Source: Candidatus Humimicrobium oleiphilum
Lineage (GTDB): Bacteria > Actinomycetota > Humimicrobiia > Humimicrobiales > Humimicrobiaceae
NCBI GenBank assembly: GCA_002304935.1
Contig: DBPS01000009.1
Location: 18,283 to 82,282, forward strand
Reading direction: 5' to 3'
DNA: 64,000 bases
This document shows, in pieces, positions 1 through 8,888 of this stretch. The translations under genes and the position numbers were made by a program. The notes beneath the pieces are model-generated. The model was given only the letters and a program-made list of their open reading frames with translations, did no database searches and had not been told where the DNA came from. The first letter of the stretch is position 1. Each line of letters starts with the position of its first letter.

Positions 1-987
1 CTTACTGATGCTGAAGAGAAAGAACTGGAGGATATCATTCTTAATAAAGGCCGGAACGATGCTGCAAAAAGAACAGGCCTTGATGTGGGCAGGCAGAAAA
101 TTATTCCTGAAGCCCTGGATATATATTTAGATTACATAACTAAAGATTTTAAATTCAATCTCAAAGGTTTAAAAATTGCTGTGGACTGCGCAAACGGAGC
201 TACATCTGTTGCGGTTCCAAAAGTACTGGCAATGTTTGGTGCAGATGTCATTAGCTTTAATACTGATACCGAAAGCGGGCTTATCAATAAAGATTGTGGT
301 TCCACACACCCTGAAGTGCTCCAGAGGCTTGTAATGGAAAGCAAAGCAGATATCGGATTCTCATATGATGGTGACGGTGACAGGGTAATCGGCTGCGACA
401 GTTTTTCAAGAATTCTTGACGGAGATGTTTTTATTGCTTTCAGCGCAATATTAATGAAAGAAAATAATATTTTAAAGAATAATGGTGTCGTCACTACCAT
501 AATGGCAAATTATGGTTTGGAAAAAGCAATGCAGGAAAAAAATATAAAGGTTTTTAAAACAAAAGTCGGCGACCGTTATGTTCTGGAAAAAATGATTGAA
601 GAAGATATTGTTATAGGCGGCGAACAGTCTGGACATATAATATTTAATAATATCAGCAGTATAGGAGACGGGCTTCTTTCCACGCTCATTTTCCTGAATT
701 TTCTTTCTGAAAGCAAAAAAGACCCTGATTCGGTTTATGAAATAATTGAACATTATCCGCAGGTTTTAAAAAATTTAAAAGTAAAAGACAAGAATCTTAT
801 TATGGAAAGCTCTGAATTAAAAAAGAAAATAACTGATGCCGAGAATTATCTGAAAGGCGAAGGAAAAATAGTTGTGAGATCTTCGGGAACAGAATCCCTT
901 ATAAGAGTCATGGTTGAGGCAAAAACCTTGGATGTTGTTGAAAAAATACAGGATGATATTTGTAATTTTATTCTTACAATAAAATAA
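1..987 (+). CDS. glmM: Phosphoglucosamine mutase, 5' end outside the window
   Basis: Interconverts glucosamine-6-phosphate and glucosamine-1-phosphate on the route to UDP-GlcNAc for peptidoglycan. The frame is open from base 1, so the gene enters from the left; about 328 codons are visible and roughly the first 120, including the phosphoserine loop, are missing. Visible family motifs are the metal-binding loop DGDGDR (bases 367-384), the sugar-binding loop GGEQSGH and the C-terminal phosphate-binding loop RSSGTESLIRVMVEA. An internal GTG at base 85 could be taken for a start, but in-frame homology-like sequence continues upstream of it. glmS follows after 38 bases, which fits a shared amino-sugar operon. 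Confidence 0.95.
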   Translation, partial: LTDAEEKELEDIILNKGRNDAAKRTGLDVGRQKIIPEALDIYLDYITKDFKFNLKGLKIAVDCANGATSVAVPKVLAMFGADVISFNTDTESGLINKDCGSTHPEVLQRLVMESKADIGFSYDGDGDRVIGCDSFSRILDGDVFIAFSAILMKENNILKNNGVVTTIMANYGLEKAMQEKNIKVFKTKVGDRYVLEKMIEEDIVIGGEQSGHIIFNNISSIGDGLLSTLIFLNFLSESKKDPDSVYEIIEHYPQVLKNLKVKDKNLIMESSELKKKITDAENYLKGEGKIVVRSSGTESLIRVMVEAKTLDVVEKIQDDICNFILTIK

Positions 988-1025
988 AAACAGGAATAAT
1001 ATTTTTAAGATTATGGGGAGAGCCA

Positions 1026-2891
1026 ATGTGTGGAATTATTGCTTATGTCGGTGAGAAAAAGTGCAGGGGAATCATTATAAATGGTTTAAAAAGGCTTGAA
1101 TACAGAGGTTATGATTCTGCAGGAATTGCTGTTCTTATGAAAGAGGATGGCAAAAAAAATAACAGGCAGTTTAAGCCCGATTCTTATGGCATACGGATTG
1201 CAAAGCAGGCAGGAAAAATAGCTGAACTTGAAAAACTGATAAAAGGCAGCGATATTGACGGCTGTGTAGGTATTGGCCATACAAGATGGGCTACACATGG
1301 TGCACCGACTCAGATTAATGCTCACCCGCATATGGATTGCAACTCAAAGATAGCTGTTGTTCATAACGGTATTATTGAAAATTATGCAGAACTGAAAGAA
1401 GAACTTATTTCAAAAGGGCATAAATTCGTTTCAGAAACTGATACTGAGGTGATTCCTCATATGTTAGAAGAATTTAACAATGGCGATCTACTTATTGCCA
1501 TGCAGAAACTTCTAAAAAGAATCAAAGGTTCAGGTGCAATTGTTGCATTGAATTCCCAGGTCCCGGATGAAATAATTGCAGCCAGGATAGCAAGTCCTTT
1601 AATCATCGGTATAGGCAGAGACGGCAATTTTTTAGCTTCGGATATGCCTGCAGTGCTTGAACATACAAAAAATTTTATCATTGTTAATGATTTTGAGACT
1701 ATAAGGATTAAAAAAGACAGCATAGAAATATTTGATATAGATGGAAAGAAAATAACAAGAGAACCCTTTAAAGCGAACTGGTCAATCACCAGTGCTGAGA
1801 AATCAGGCTATGAAGATTTTATGTTAAAGGAAATATTCGAGCAGCCTTTCGGGGTCAAGGAAACAATGAGAGGCAGACTTATAGAAGGTCAGCTTGATTT
1901 TAAAGAATTAAATATGACATCGGAACAAATCAGAAGCCTGGAAAAGATACATATAATTGCATGCGGGACTTCTTCGCATGCTGCACTTCTGGGAAAACAA
2001 CTTATTGAAAAATGGGCAAGGATTCCTGTTGAAGTTGAAGTTTCTTCTGAATACAGATATAAAGACCCGATTGTAGAAAAAAATTGTCTGTTTATTGCAA
2101 TTACACAATCAGGTGAAACAATAGACACTCTTGCTGCCATCCGGGAAGCAAGATCTAAAGGAGCAAGGATTGTTTCCATAACAAATGTAGTTGGAAGTAC
2201 TGTTGCCAGGGAATCAGATGCTGTCATATATACTCATGCGGGTCCGGAGATAGGGGTTTGTGCAACAAAAACATTTACTGCTCAAATGATCGTTATGTAT
2301 CTTGTTGCAATTTATCTCGCAAAAGAAACAGGCAGACTTGACCAGGAAAAAATTAAAGAAATTCTGGATGAACTTGAAATATTACCCAATAAGATACAAA
2401 GCATGCTCAATAACTCCGAACAAATAAAAAGAATAGCTGACCAGCTATACAAATATAAGACCTTTTTATTTCTGGGAAGATTGTTCGGACTCCCTGTTGC
2501 ACTTGAAGGAGCTCTGAAGCTAAAAGAAGTATCATACATACATGCAGAGGGTTATGCTGCGGGAGAAATGAAGCATGGTCCGATAGCCCTGACTGATACG
2601 AACACTACGGTAGTAAGCATTGTTCCCAGAGACTCTGTATATGAAAAAATGTTAAGCAATATAGAAGAGGTAAAATCAAGAAATGCTACCATTCTTTCTA
2701 TTGCTACTGAGGGCGATATTCAGATATCCAGATATTCGAATTATGTTTTTTATGTTCCGAAAACGATAGAAGAATTATATGGTATTCTGACGATAGTACC
2801 ATTGCAGCTTCTGTCATATTATATAGCAAAAAACCTGGGAAGAAATGTTGACCAGCCAAGGAATCTGGCAAAAAGTGTCACAGTGGAATGA
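1026..2891 (+). CDS. glmS: Glutamine-fructose-6-phosphate aminotransferase (isomerizing)
   Basis: Makes glucosamine-6-phosphate from fructose-6-phosphate and glutamine, the first step of UDP-GlcNAc synthesis. The protein (621 residues, normal family length about 600-610) starts MCGIIAYVG, placing the N-terminal nucleophile Cys at residue 2, which fixes the start. The class II glutamine amidotransferase domain fills roughly residues 1-230, with HTRWATHG near residue 87. Two SIS domains follow, with ACGTSSHA near 312, TQSGETIDTL near 358 and the AEGYAAGEMKHGP segment near 505. It ends NLAKSVTVE, the usual C-terminal form. A GGGGAG ribosome site lies just upstream. No glmS ribozyme fits in the 38-base gap after glmM. 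Confidence 0.97.
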   Translation: MCGIIAYVGEKKCRGIIINGLKRLEYRGYDSAGIAVLMKEDGKKNNRQFKPDSYGIRIAKQAGKIAELEKLIKGSDIDGCVGIGHTRWATHGAPTQINAHPHMDCNSKIAVVHNGIIENYAELKEELISKGHKFVSETDTEVIPHMLEEFNNGDLLIAMQKLLKRIKGSGAIVALNSQVPDEIIAARIASPLIIGIGRDGNFLASDMPAVLEHTKNFIIVNDFETIRIKKDSIEIFDIDGKKITREPFKANWSITSAEKSGYEDFMLKEIFEQPFGVKETMRGRLIEGQLDFKELNMTSEQIRSLEKIHIIACGTSSHAALLGKQLIEKWARIPVEVEVSSEYRYKDPIVEKNCLFIAITQSGETIDTLAAIREARSKGARIVSITNVVGSTVARESDAVIYTHAGPEIGVCATKTFTAQMIVMYLVAIYLAKETGRLDQEKIKEILDELEILPNKIQSMLNNSEQIKRIADQLYKYKTFLFLGRLFGLPVALEGALKLKEVSYIHAEGYAAGEMKHGPIALTDTNTTVVSIVPRDSVYEKMLSNIEEVKSRNATILSIATEGDIQISRYSNYVFYVPKTIEELYGILTIVPLQLLSYYIAKNLGRNVDQPRNLAKSVTVE

Positions 2892-2895
2892 TAAA

Positions 2896-3279
2896 TTGAA
2901 TATTTTTAATATAGGTACGGACCTGATAGAGGTTAAAAGAATAAAAAGGATTATTGAAAGATATCCGGGTTTTCTGAATAAAATATATACTGAACTTGAG
3001 CAAAATTACTGCATAAAAAAAAACAAGGTCTTATATGAATGTTTTGCCTCACGGTTTGCCGCAAAGGAAGCAGTTGCAAAAAGCCTTGGACAGGGTATTG
3101 GCAAAAATATTTTTTTTAGGGAAATAAATATAGGAAACGATAAGGAAGGAAAACCTGTCGTATCATTGAGTGGAAGAACTTTATCATATGCAAAAAAACA
3201 AAATATAAAAGATATCAGATTAACAATATCGTCTGCAAGAGAATACTGCATAGCATTTGCTGTTTCACTGTGTGAGTGA
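2896..3279 (+). CDS. acpS: Holo-[acyl-carrier-protein] synthase
   Basis: Transfers 4'-phosphopantetheine from CoA to the serine of apo-ACP, activating fatty acid synthesis. The 127-residue product carries the family motifs GTDLIEVKRI near the N-terminus (metal-binding Asp) and FAAKEAVAKSLGQGIG near residue 55 (catalytic Glu-Lys region). The frame is open upstream into glmS from 2845, but the family begins just before the GTDLIEV motif, so I chose TTG at 2896, five bases after the glmS stop. A non-ATG start and tight spacing suggest translational coupling to glmS. The neighbouring nnrD matches the common actinobacterial acpS-nnrD-alr order. Confidence 0.9.
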   Translation: MNIFNIGTDLIEVKRIKRIIERYPGFLNKIYTELEQNYCIKKNKVLYECFASRFAAKEAVAKSLGQGIGKNIFFREINIGNDKEGKPVVSLSGRTLSYAKKQNIKDIRLTISSAREYCIAFAVSLCE

Positions 3280-3424
3280 TAATTTAAAGACCCTCGATTA
3301 TTTTTGTGATAAAATATCTTAAATAAATCTTAATACTGCATTTTTTAAATTACAGGTCTTTGATTTGATATTGAAGATAAAATAATTTTATATTGCAGGA
3401 AGGGAAAGAATTCAGGGAAAATAA

Positions 3425-5149
3425 ATGGATTTTAGCAATGATGATAATCTGATAAAAATACTCAGGGGCAGTGATACTGCAAAAATTGACCATGAATGCA
3501 TAGAAGCAAATATTGATTCAAAATGGCTTATGAAAAATGCCGGCACTTGTGTTTCAGACTTCATTATAAATTATTATTTAAATAAGGACCCAGATTTTAA
3601 TATAACACAGGAAACAGGAGACAAAATAAGTCTGGTAAAAAAATACAGAAGCAAATCAGCATTAAAATTGAACGGCTGCATACTCTGTGGCACAGGTAAT
3701 AATGGCGGAGATGGCTTTGTCTGTGCAATAAATCTTTTAAAAAAAGGAATCGATTTAACATTATTCTGTTCAGGAGTTCAGCAAAAATTAAAAGGTGACA
3801 GTCTTTATTATTACAAAAAGCTCTCTGAAGTAAAAGAAAAAGCCTTGTCTCAGGAAGGCAAAAGTTTGGGTAATATAAAAATAATTTTTCCGGAAAACGA
3901 AAATGAGAGGACTTATTTTCAGGAATTAGAAAATCATCTTCAGGGATCTGATTTTATAGTAGACGCAGTATTCGGGACAGGGCTGCATAATGAAGATATC
4001 AGAGGAAGAAGCCTGGAAATAATTGATCTTGTAAATAAGGCCGGGGAAATAAAGAAAGACCTGATTATTTTTGCTGTGGATATTCCTTCGGGCATAGATT
4101 CTGACAATGGCAAAATACTCGGTAAGGCGGTAAAGGCAGATTATACCATTACGTTTGGAACAAAAAAAACAGGGCATGTCATTTATCCGGGTTCTGAAAA
4201 TTCCGGCAGAGTTATAATTGCGGATATCGGAATCCCGGGCAGTATTTTCAGCAAATATGATAGTTGTTTTGAAGCTACTTTAAAATGGGTGGCCGGAAAA
4301 CTTCCCGGCAGAGGCCTGCATTCTTATAAACATTCAGTAGGGAAATTGTTAGTCATAGCGGGTTCCCGGGGCTTTACCGGTGCCGCAGCGATGACCTGTC
4401 AGTCTGCAATGAGAGCAGGTGCAGGGATAGTAACGCTTATCTGTCCGGATGAGTTAAATGAAATATTTGAAATTAAGTTAACCGAAGCCATGACATATCC
4501 TGTTGAACAGACAGAGTCGGGAAGCCTTCATTTAAATTCTTTCAAGGATATATTAAATGAAAGCAAAAAGTACGATGCGCTTGTAATAGGACCAGGTCTG
4601 TCCAGAAATCCAAGTACAGTTATGCTTGTGAGGGAAATACTTAAAAATATTAAAATACCGACAATTCTTGATGCAGATGGACTTAGAGCCCTCGCCACCC
4701 CTTTAGAGATCCAGAATGATGATTTATTTAATCTTGAAAATGTAGTAATAACTCCTCATCCTGGTGAATTAAGCTCAATTCTCTTAAGGGAAAAAATAAA
4801 ACCGGAAGAGAGAATGGAAGCAAATCTGGAATCTTCTGAAAAATTCGGTGTTGTCTCAGTCCTGAAAGGTTCTTCAACAATTATTACATACAAAAAGAAT
4901 ACTTTTATAAATCCTACCGGTGATTTTGCGCTTGCAACTGCAGGGACAGGAGATATACTGGCGGGGATCATCGGGGCATTTCTCTGCCAGGGGATGGACA
5001 GGCTCAGCGCCGCGGTCAGTGGTGTTTATGTTCATGGTCTTGCCTCTGATTTAATAAGTGCCTATACCGGTAAAACATCAATGATAGCAACCGACCTCCT
5101 TGAGGGATTAAAAAAGGTATTTCTGGAAATTGAAAAATTAAAGTATTAA
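3425..5149 (+). CDS. nnrD: Bifunctional NAD(P)H-hydrate epimerase / dehydratase
   Basis: Repairs damaged NADHX and NADPHX: the N-terminal YjeF-like epimerase domain interconverts R and S forms, and the C-terminal kinase-fold domain dehydrates the S form using ADP or ATP. In this 574-residue protein GTGNNGGDGF lies near residue 91, DIPSGIDSDNG near 218, and the second domain starts near 302 with VGKLLVIAGSRG. That domain then shows GPGLSRN near 388, TPHPGELSS near 442 and GTGDILAG near 507, all dehydratase signatures. The start is ATG at 3425 behind AGGGAAA. A 145-base gap separates it from acpS, so it may have its own promoter. Confidence 0.95.
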   Translation: MDFSNDDNLIKILRGSDTAKIDHECIEANIDSKWLMKNAGTCVSDFIINYYLNKDPDFNITQETGDKISLVKKYRSKSALKLNGCILCGTGNNGGDGFVCAINLLKKGIDLTLFCSGVQQKLKGDSLYYYKKLSEVKEKALSQEGKSLGNIKIIFPENENERTYFQELENHLQGSDFIVDAVFGTGLHNEDIRGRSLEIIDLVNKAGEIKKDLIIFAVDIPSGIDSDNGKILGKAVKADYTITFGTKKTGHVIYPGSENSGRVIIADIGIPGSIFSKYDSCFEATLKWVAGKLPGRGLHSYKHSVGKLLVIAGSRGFTGAAAMTCQSAMRAGAGIVTLICPDELNEIFEIKLTEAMTYPVEQTESGSLHLNSFKDILNESKKYDALVIGPGLSRNPSTVMLVREILKNIKIPTILDADGLRALATPLEIQNDDLFNLENVVITPHPGELSSILLREKIKPEERMEANLESSEKFGVVSVLKGSSTIITYKKNTFINPTGDFALATAGTGDILAGIIGAFLCQGMDRLSAAVSGVYVHGLASDLISAYTGKTSMIATDLLEGLKKVFLEIEKLKY

Positions 5150-5219
5150 AATTGATTTTTATTATTGTTTTTTTTAAATCTAATAATTATTTTACTTAAA
5201 AAATATTAAGGAGAAGATT

Positions 5220-5684
5220 ATGTCTGAACTTTCAGCAAAAGACATAATGTCTGGTAATGTCATTACTATAAATAAAAATGCTTCTATTGAAGAATTATCA
5301 GCTTTATTAATAGAAAATAAAATAAGCGGTGTTCCCGTAGTTGACGATGACGGAATAATGGTAGGAATAGCAACGGAAGGAGATATAATAGTAAAAGATA
5401 CTGATTTGCATTTTCCACGCTATTTCAAACTGCTTGACGGGATAATATATCTTGAGAGTTTCACAAAATTCAAAAATAATCTTAAAAAGCACCTTGCAAT
5501 AAAAGTCGAGGAAATAATGACCCTGAAAGTGGTTTCAGCCAGGGCAGATACTCCTGTATCTGAGATTGCTGAAATGATGGTAAATAACAGAGTTAACAGG
5601 ATTCCGATAATTGATGAAGAGGGCAAGCCTGTCGGTATTGTTACCAGGGCTGACATTGTGAAATCTTTTGCGAAAAACCAATAA
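5220..5684 (+). CDS. Tandem CBS-domain protein
   Basis: A 154-residue soluble protein made almost entirely of two CBS domains (about residues 6-60 and 93-152), which usually pair into a Bateman module that senses adenosine nucleotides. Typical patterns are visible: AKDIMSGNVITI, GVPVVDDDG and GIATEGDIIV in the first, VEEIMTLKVVSA, RIPIIDEEGKPVGIVTRADIV in the second. There is no attached catalytic domain, so its target cannot be read from sequence. The start ATG sits behind an excellent AAGGAGA site. It lies between nnrD and alr, probably in the same transcript. Confidence 0.9.
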   Translation: MSELSAKDIMSGNVITINKNASIEELSALLIENKISGVPVVDDDGIMVGIATEGDIIVKDTDLHFPRYFKLLDGIIYLESFTKFKNNLKKHLAIKVEEIMTLKVVSARADTPVSEIAEMMVNNRVNRIPIIDEEGKPVGIVTRADIVKSFAKNQ

Positions 5685-5702
5685 GCAGGAAGAAATCTGG
5701 GT

Positions 5703-6917
5703 ATGAATAATTTAAACCACGTTTACCATCCTGATGATAGATTTGCCTGGGTGGAAATAAATCTGGATAATCTTGACAGTAATTTAAGATTAATAAAGAA
5801 ATTTATTTTTTCATGTAATCCGGAAGCAGATAATAAGAAACCAGGCATAATGACGGTTGTAAAAGCAAATGCATATGGCCACGGTCTTTTGGAAATATCA
5901 AAAAGAGCAATTGCTTCCGGTTCCTCATCTCTTGGTGTAGCACTGATTCATGAAGGCCTGAGGCTGAGGAATGGTGGGATAAAAACTCCTATAATATGTA
6001 TCGGCGCCCATTCGCCGGAAAAAGTAAAAGATGCAGTTGAGAATGATATATGTCTTTCTATTACTTCATTAAACAGTGCAAAAATTATTTCAGGTATATG
6101 CAGTTCCCTTAATAAAGATTGCAGGGTTCATGTCAAGATTGATACAGGCATGAATCGTATAGGGATAAATTATAAAGATGCTGTAAAAGACATAATAGAA
6201 ATATCAAAACTGACGGGCATAAAGGTTGAAGGTGTATTTACTCATTTTGCATGTGCGTCAAAAAAAGAAGATTCCTATAATACTCTGCAGTGGGACAGAT
6301 TTAAAACAATAATGGATGAACTTAAAATCAGGTGTCCTGAAATCAGTAATTATCACTGTTCGAACAGTGCGGCATTTTTAAGATATCCCAGAATGCATCT
6401 GGATATCGTAAGGCTGGGTATTATTATTTACGGCATCAACCCTTTTAATGATGATTATCGCGATTTTTGCAGCAAAGATGCAATAGACTTTATTGAAAAT
6501 CTTAAACCGGTATTAAGCCTTAAAGCAAGAATCTCTTTTATCAAAAGGATATCAAAAGGTGAAAATATTTCTTACTGTGGTACGTTCAAAACTAATAGGG
6601 ATAGTATTATTGCAACTATTCCTGTAGGATATGCAGACGGCTATTCCTGGAATTTTTCCAATAAAGCATATACTATTTTTAATGATTGCTTTGCACCTGT
6701 TGTCGGTAATATTACAATGGACCAGACAATGGTCGATCTGACAGGATGTAGCGGAGCTATTGATGCAAAAGCCGGTGACGAGGTGATTCTTATTGGCAGC
6801 GGCAGCAATAAGCAAATAACAGTAAATGAGCTGGCAGAGCTTATCGGAACTATTAATTATGAAATAATTTGTATGATTGGTGACAGAATACCAAGGATCT
6901 ACACGAAAGGCAGATAA
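5703..6917 (+). CDS. alr: Alanine racemase
   Basis: PLP enzyme converting L-alanine to D-alanine for peptidoglycan. The protein has 404 residues, slightly longer than the usual 360-390. The PLP lysine motif VVKANAYGHG lies near residue 53, RIGIN near 158, the second catalytic tyrosine is in ISYCGT near 289 and is followed by the family segment IPVGYADGY, and GNITMDQTMVDLTG lies near 334. The start ATG lies 18 bases after the CBS gene, so the two are co-transcribed. In many actinobacteria alr is followed by tsaE/tsaB; that is not the case here. Confidence 0.95.
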   Translation: MNNLNHVYHPDDRFAWVEINLDNLDSNLRLIKKFIFSCNPEADNKKPGIMTVVKANAYGHGLLEISKRAIASGSSSLGVALIHEGLRLRNGGIKTPIICIGAHSPEKVKDAVENDICLSITSLNSAKIISGICSSLNKDCRVHVKIDTGMNRIGINYKDAVKDIIEISKLTGIKVEGVFTHFACASKKEDSYNTLQWDRFKTIMDELKIRCPEISNYHCSNSAAFLRYPRMHLDIVRLGIIIYGINPFNDDYRDFCSKDAIDFIENLKPVLSLKARISFIKRISKGENISYCGTFKTNRDSIIATIPVGYADGYSWNFSNKAYTIFNDCFAPVVGNITMDQTMVDLTGCSGAIDAKAGDEVILIGSGSNKQITVNELAELIGTINYEIICMIGDRIPRIYTKGR

Positions 6918-6919
6918 AA

Positions 6920-7495
6920 ATGAAAGTTGCTTTATTCAATTGCAGTCCCAGAAAAGATGGCAATACTTATGTTGGGCTTAAAATCATAGCCGATGAGCTT
7001 GAAAAAGAATCAATTACAACTGAAATAATACAGATTGGCTGCGAAAAGGTCTATGGCTGTGATGCATGCGGTGTATGCAAAAAAACAAAAAGCGGTTTTT
7101 GTAATATAAAAGATGATATTGTAAATGATGCAATTAAAAAAGTTTATGAAAGTGAAGGTTTTATAATTGGCTCACCCACTTATTTTGGTTCTGTTACTTC
7201 GGAAGCCAAGGCTTTTATTGACAGGCTGGGATACGCATCAAGAGCAGCGGATATGAAATTAAGCAGAAAAGCAGCAGCAGGAATAGCTATCGCCAGAAGA
7301 GCCGGAGCAGTTGATGCTTTGCTTCAGATAAACAAGATGTTTCTTATAAGCGGATGCGTAATACCCTGTTCTTCCTACTGGAATATTGCAATCGGAAGAG
7401 AAAAAGGAGATATTCTTAATGACAGGGAAGGCGTGGAAACATTTGTTAATCTGGCCAGAAATATGGCGTGGCTTTTAAAGAAGGTTTATGACTGA
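6920..7495 (+). CDS. Flavodoxin-fold NAD(P)H-dependent FMN reductase / iron-sulfur flavoprotein
   Basis: A 191-residue protein of the NADPH-dependent FMN reductase superfamily. The N-terminus shows the flavin phosphate loop FNCSPRKDGNT (residues 7-17). A Cys cluster GCDACGVC followed by a further Cys near residue 60 resembles the compact cysteine motif of iron-sulfur flavoproteins, and the second flavin loop is IIGSPTYFGSVTSEAKAF. A likely role is electron transfer or redox defence in an anaerobe; the substrate is not evident. ATG at 6920 is two bases after the alr stop, indicating coupling. Confidence 0.8.
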   Translation: MKVALFNCSPRKDGNTYVGLKIIADELEKESITTEIIQIGCEKVYGCDACGVCKKTKSGFCNIKDDIVNDAIKKVYESEGFIIGSPTYFGSVTSEAKAFIDRLGYASRAADMKLSRKAAAGIAIARRAGAVDALLQINKMFLISGCVIPCSSYWNIAIGREKGDILNDREGVETFVNLARNMAWLLKKVYD

Positions 7496-7580
7496 TAACA
7501 TATAAATGAAAGTTCCCATGCAGGGATACGCGATTGAAGCTATGTATTAAAATATTTTTTTATAAATGATTGGAGATTAA

Positions 7581-8069
7581 ATGACAAATAAAAAACTGAC
7601 AGTATCTGTATTGATCATAATCATTATTTTAGCTATTTCTCTTTTTGGAACAGGATGCGCGAAAAAAGATATAGTCGAGCCAGATTACAGCAAAGCTGTT
7701 GCAGAGGATTTTCTGGTTTCAGTTAGTGAAAGTAGTTATGATTTTCCTTCCACAGTGCTCAGTGAAAATTTTAAAAAAAGTCTTAAATCCATGATTAATA
7801 ATGAAACCGGTCAGGAATATGCAAGCGATAAAGATGCATTTATTAATAAAATCTGTAAACCTATTATTGAAAAAATAGGAACATATGAAAAAGGAAGTCT
7901 TTCTTTTGTAAAAACACTTACAGAAAAAGGATATGTAAGCGTTTTTTATAAGACCAGGTTTTCAAAGGAAACACAGGGAGATGTAACAGTCCAGTTTGTT
8001 TTTGAAGAGATTAATGGCAAAATGCTTGTCGGCGGATTGTGGTTCTCTTCAAAGACTCTGAAGCAGTAA
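7581..8069 (+). CDS. Predicted lipoprotein, function unknown
   Basis: A 162-residue protein with a lipoprotein signal: positively charged MTNKK, a hydrophobic stretch to about residue 25, and a lipobox-like FGTGC with Cys26. The mature part is a small alpha/beta domain of about 130 residues without motifs I recognise; the size and pattern (helical first half, strands near SLSFVKTLTEKGYVSVFYKT) recall NTF2-like or DUF4878-like lipoproteins, but this is only an impression. TTGGAGATTAA supplies the ribosome site. It precedes a small membrane protein gene, so both may be envelope components. Confidence 0.65.
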   Translation: MTNKKLTVSVLIIIIILAISLFGTGCAKKDIVEPDYSKAVAEDFLVSVSESSYDFPSTVLSENFKKSLKSMINNETGQEYASDKDAFINKICKPIIEKIGTYEKGSLSFVKTLTEKGYVSVFYKTRFSKETQGDVTVQFVFEEINGKMLVGGLWFSSKTLKQ

Positions 8070-8134
8070 TCTACGGGTTCCTGATTTTATAAATTTCAAA
8101 TAGTTAATTTTTTAATAAAGAGGAAGGAGGAGTT

Positions 8135-8479
8135 GTGCTTGTTTCAGCAAGTGAAGGTCAGATAATCACCAGTGCATTATTCGGGTTTATGGGAATTTAC
8201 ATGTGTTTTATTGTATTTATAGCAGCAGTTTTTATTGCATTGTTTGTTTTCTGGATAATAGGTATTGTAGATATTTCTCAAAGAAAAAATGAAGAATTTC
8301 CAAATCCGCAGGAGAATCCCAAATCAACCTGGCTGATAATACTGCTTGTAACTCTTGTAATTCCCCTTGCAGCCGGAATATCAGCAATTATTTATTATAC
8401 GACCATAATCAGGAAATATCCGAGAGGCAAGTCTTCCCAAAATGCAGAATCATTGGAAGATGATAACAAAAAACAATAA
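8135..8479 (+). CDS. Small two-segment membrane protein
   Basis: A 114-residue protein with two membrane segments, about residues 13-45 and 66-88, joined by a short polar stretch (SQRKNEEFPNPQENPKST), and a charged C-terminal tail. The layout resembles PLDc_N-type small membrane proteins, a loose assignment. A strong AAGGAGG site lies at 8124-8130; GTG at 8135 is the first start in frame, giving a short spacing of four bases. It is encoded 65 bases after the lipoprotein and is convergent with the next gene. Confidence 0.6.
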   Translation: MLVSASEGQIITSALFGFMGIYMCFIVFIAAVFIALFVFWIIGIVDISQRKNEEFPNPQENPKSTWLIILLVTLVIPLAAGISAIIYYTTIIRKYPRGKSSQNAESLEDDNKKQ

Positions 8480-8503
8480 ATAAAAGAAGACGAATTAAAA
8501 AAA

Positions 8504-8752
8504 TTATTCATCCATAATATCTTTTATATCATCATCAATGTTTTTGGAAGTGAATGACTTGAAATCGAAATCATCGATTATCCTGCTTATGTTTTTGGGA
8601 ATGACTTCTTTTTCTTTTAAAAATTCAGTGATTTTTTTTATCCCGACTTTGCTGATTACATAACCTGCAATACCGCCCAATACGGCACCTCCTGCAATAT
8701 ATGCAAAAACCTTTGAGTCAAATTTCTTTTTTTCAGAACTATTTCCGGACAT
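8504..8752 (-). CDS. Small glycine-zipper protein, unknown function
   Basis: An 82-residue protein read from the minus strand. It begins with a charged head (MSGNSSEKKKFDSK), then one membrane helix rich in glycine (AYIAGGAVLGGIAGYVISKV, residues 17-36) of the GxxxG type that favours helix packing, and ends in a very acidic tail. A clear GGAGGAAA site seven bases before ATG supports expression. I do not recognise a family; short YtxH-like proteins have a comparable layout. Confidence 0.6.
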   Translation of the reverse strand: MSGNSSEKKKFDSKVFAYIAGGAVLGGIAGYVISKVGIKKITEFLKEKEVIPKNISRIIDDFDFKSFTSKNIDDDIKDIMDE

Positions 8753-8815
8753 ATATTTCCTCCAAAGATATTTTTAAAATTAATTGTAAATTAAATATAT
8801 AAAATAAATATTCAT

Positions 8816-8846
8816 TTGACAGATAATTCCATATTATATATATAAT
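8816..8846 (+). promoter_or_regulatory. Sigma-70-type promoter for the queuosine-precursor transporter
   Basis: A perfect TTGACA at 8816-8821 is followed by TATATA (8839-8844, 17-base spacer) overlapping TATAAT (8841-8846, 19-base spacer). It points at the transporter gene starting at 8889, giving a leader of roughly 35-40 bases, too short for most riboswitches. Confidence 0.6.
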
Positions 8847-8888
8847 TGGTTTTTATTACAAAAATTTAAAAGTCCATGGGTTCTTTAA

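Noticed and set aside
988..1025. glmS ribozyme
   Set aside because: Only 38 bases separate glmM and glmS, far too short.
8821..8888. preQ1 riboswitch before the queuosine-precursor transporter
   Set aside because: The predicted leader is only about 35-40 bases and I could not find the C-rich loop and stem pattern of a preQ1-I aptamer.
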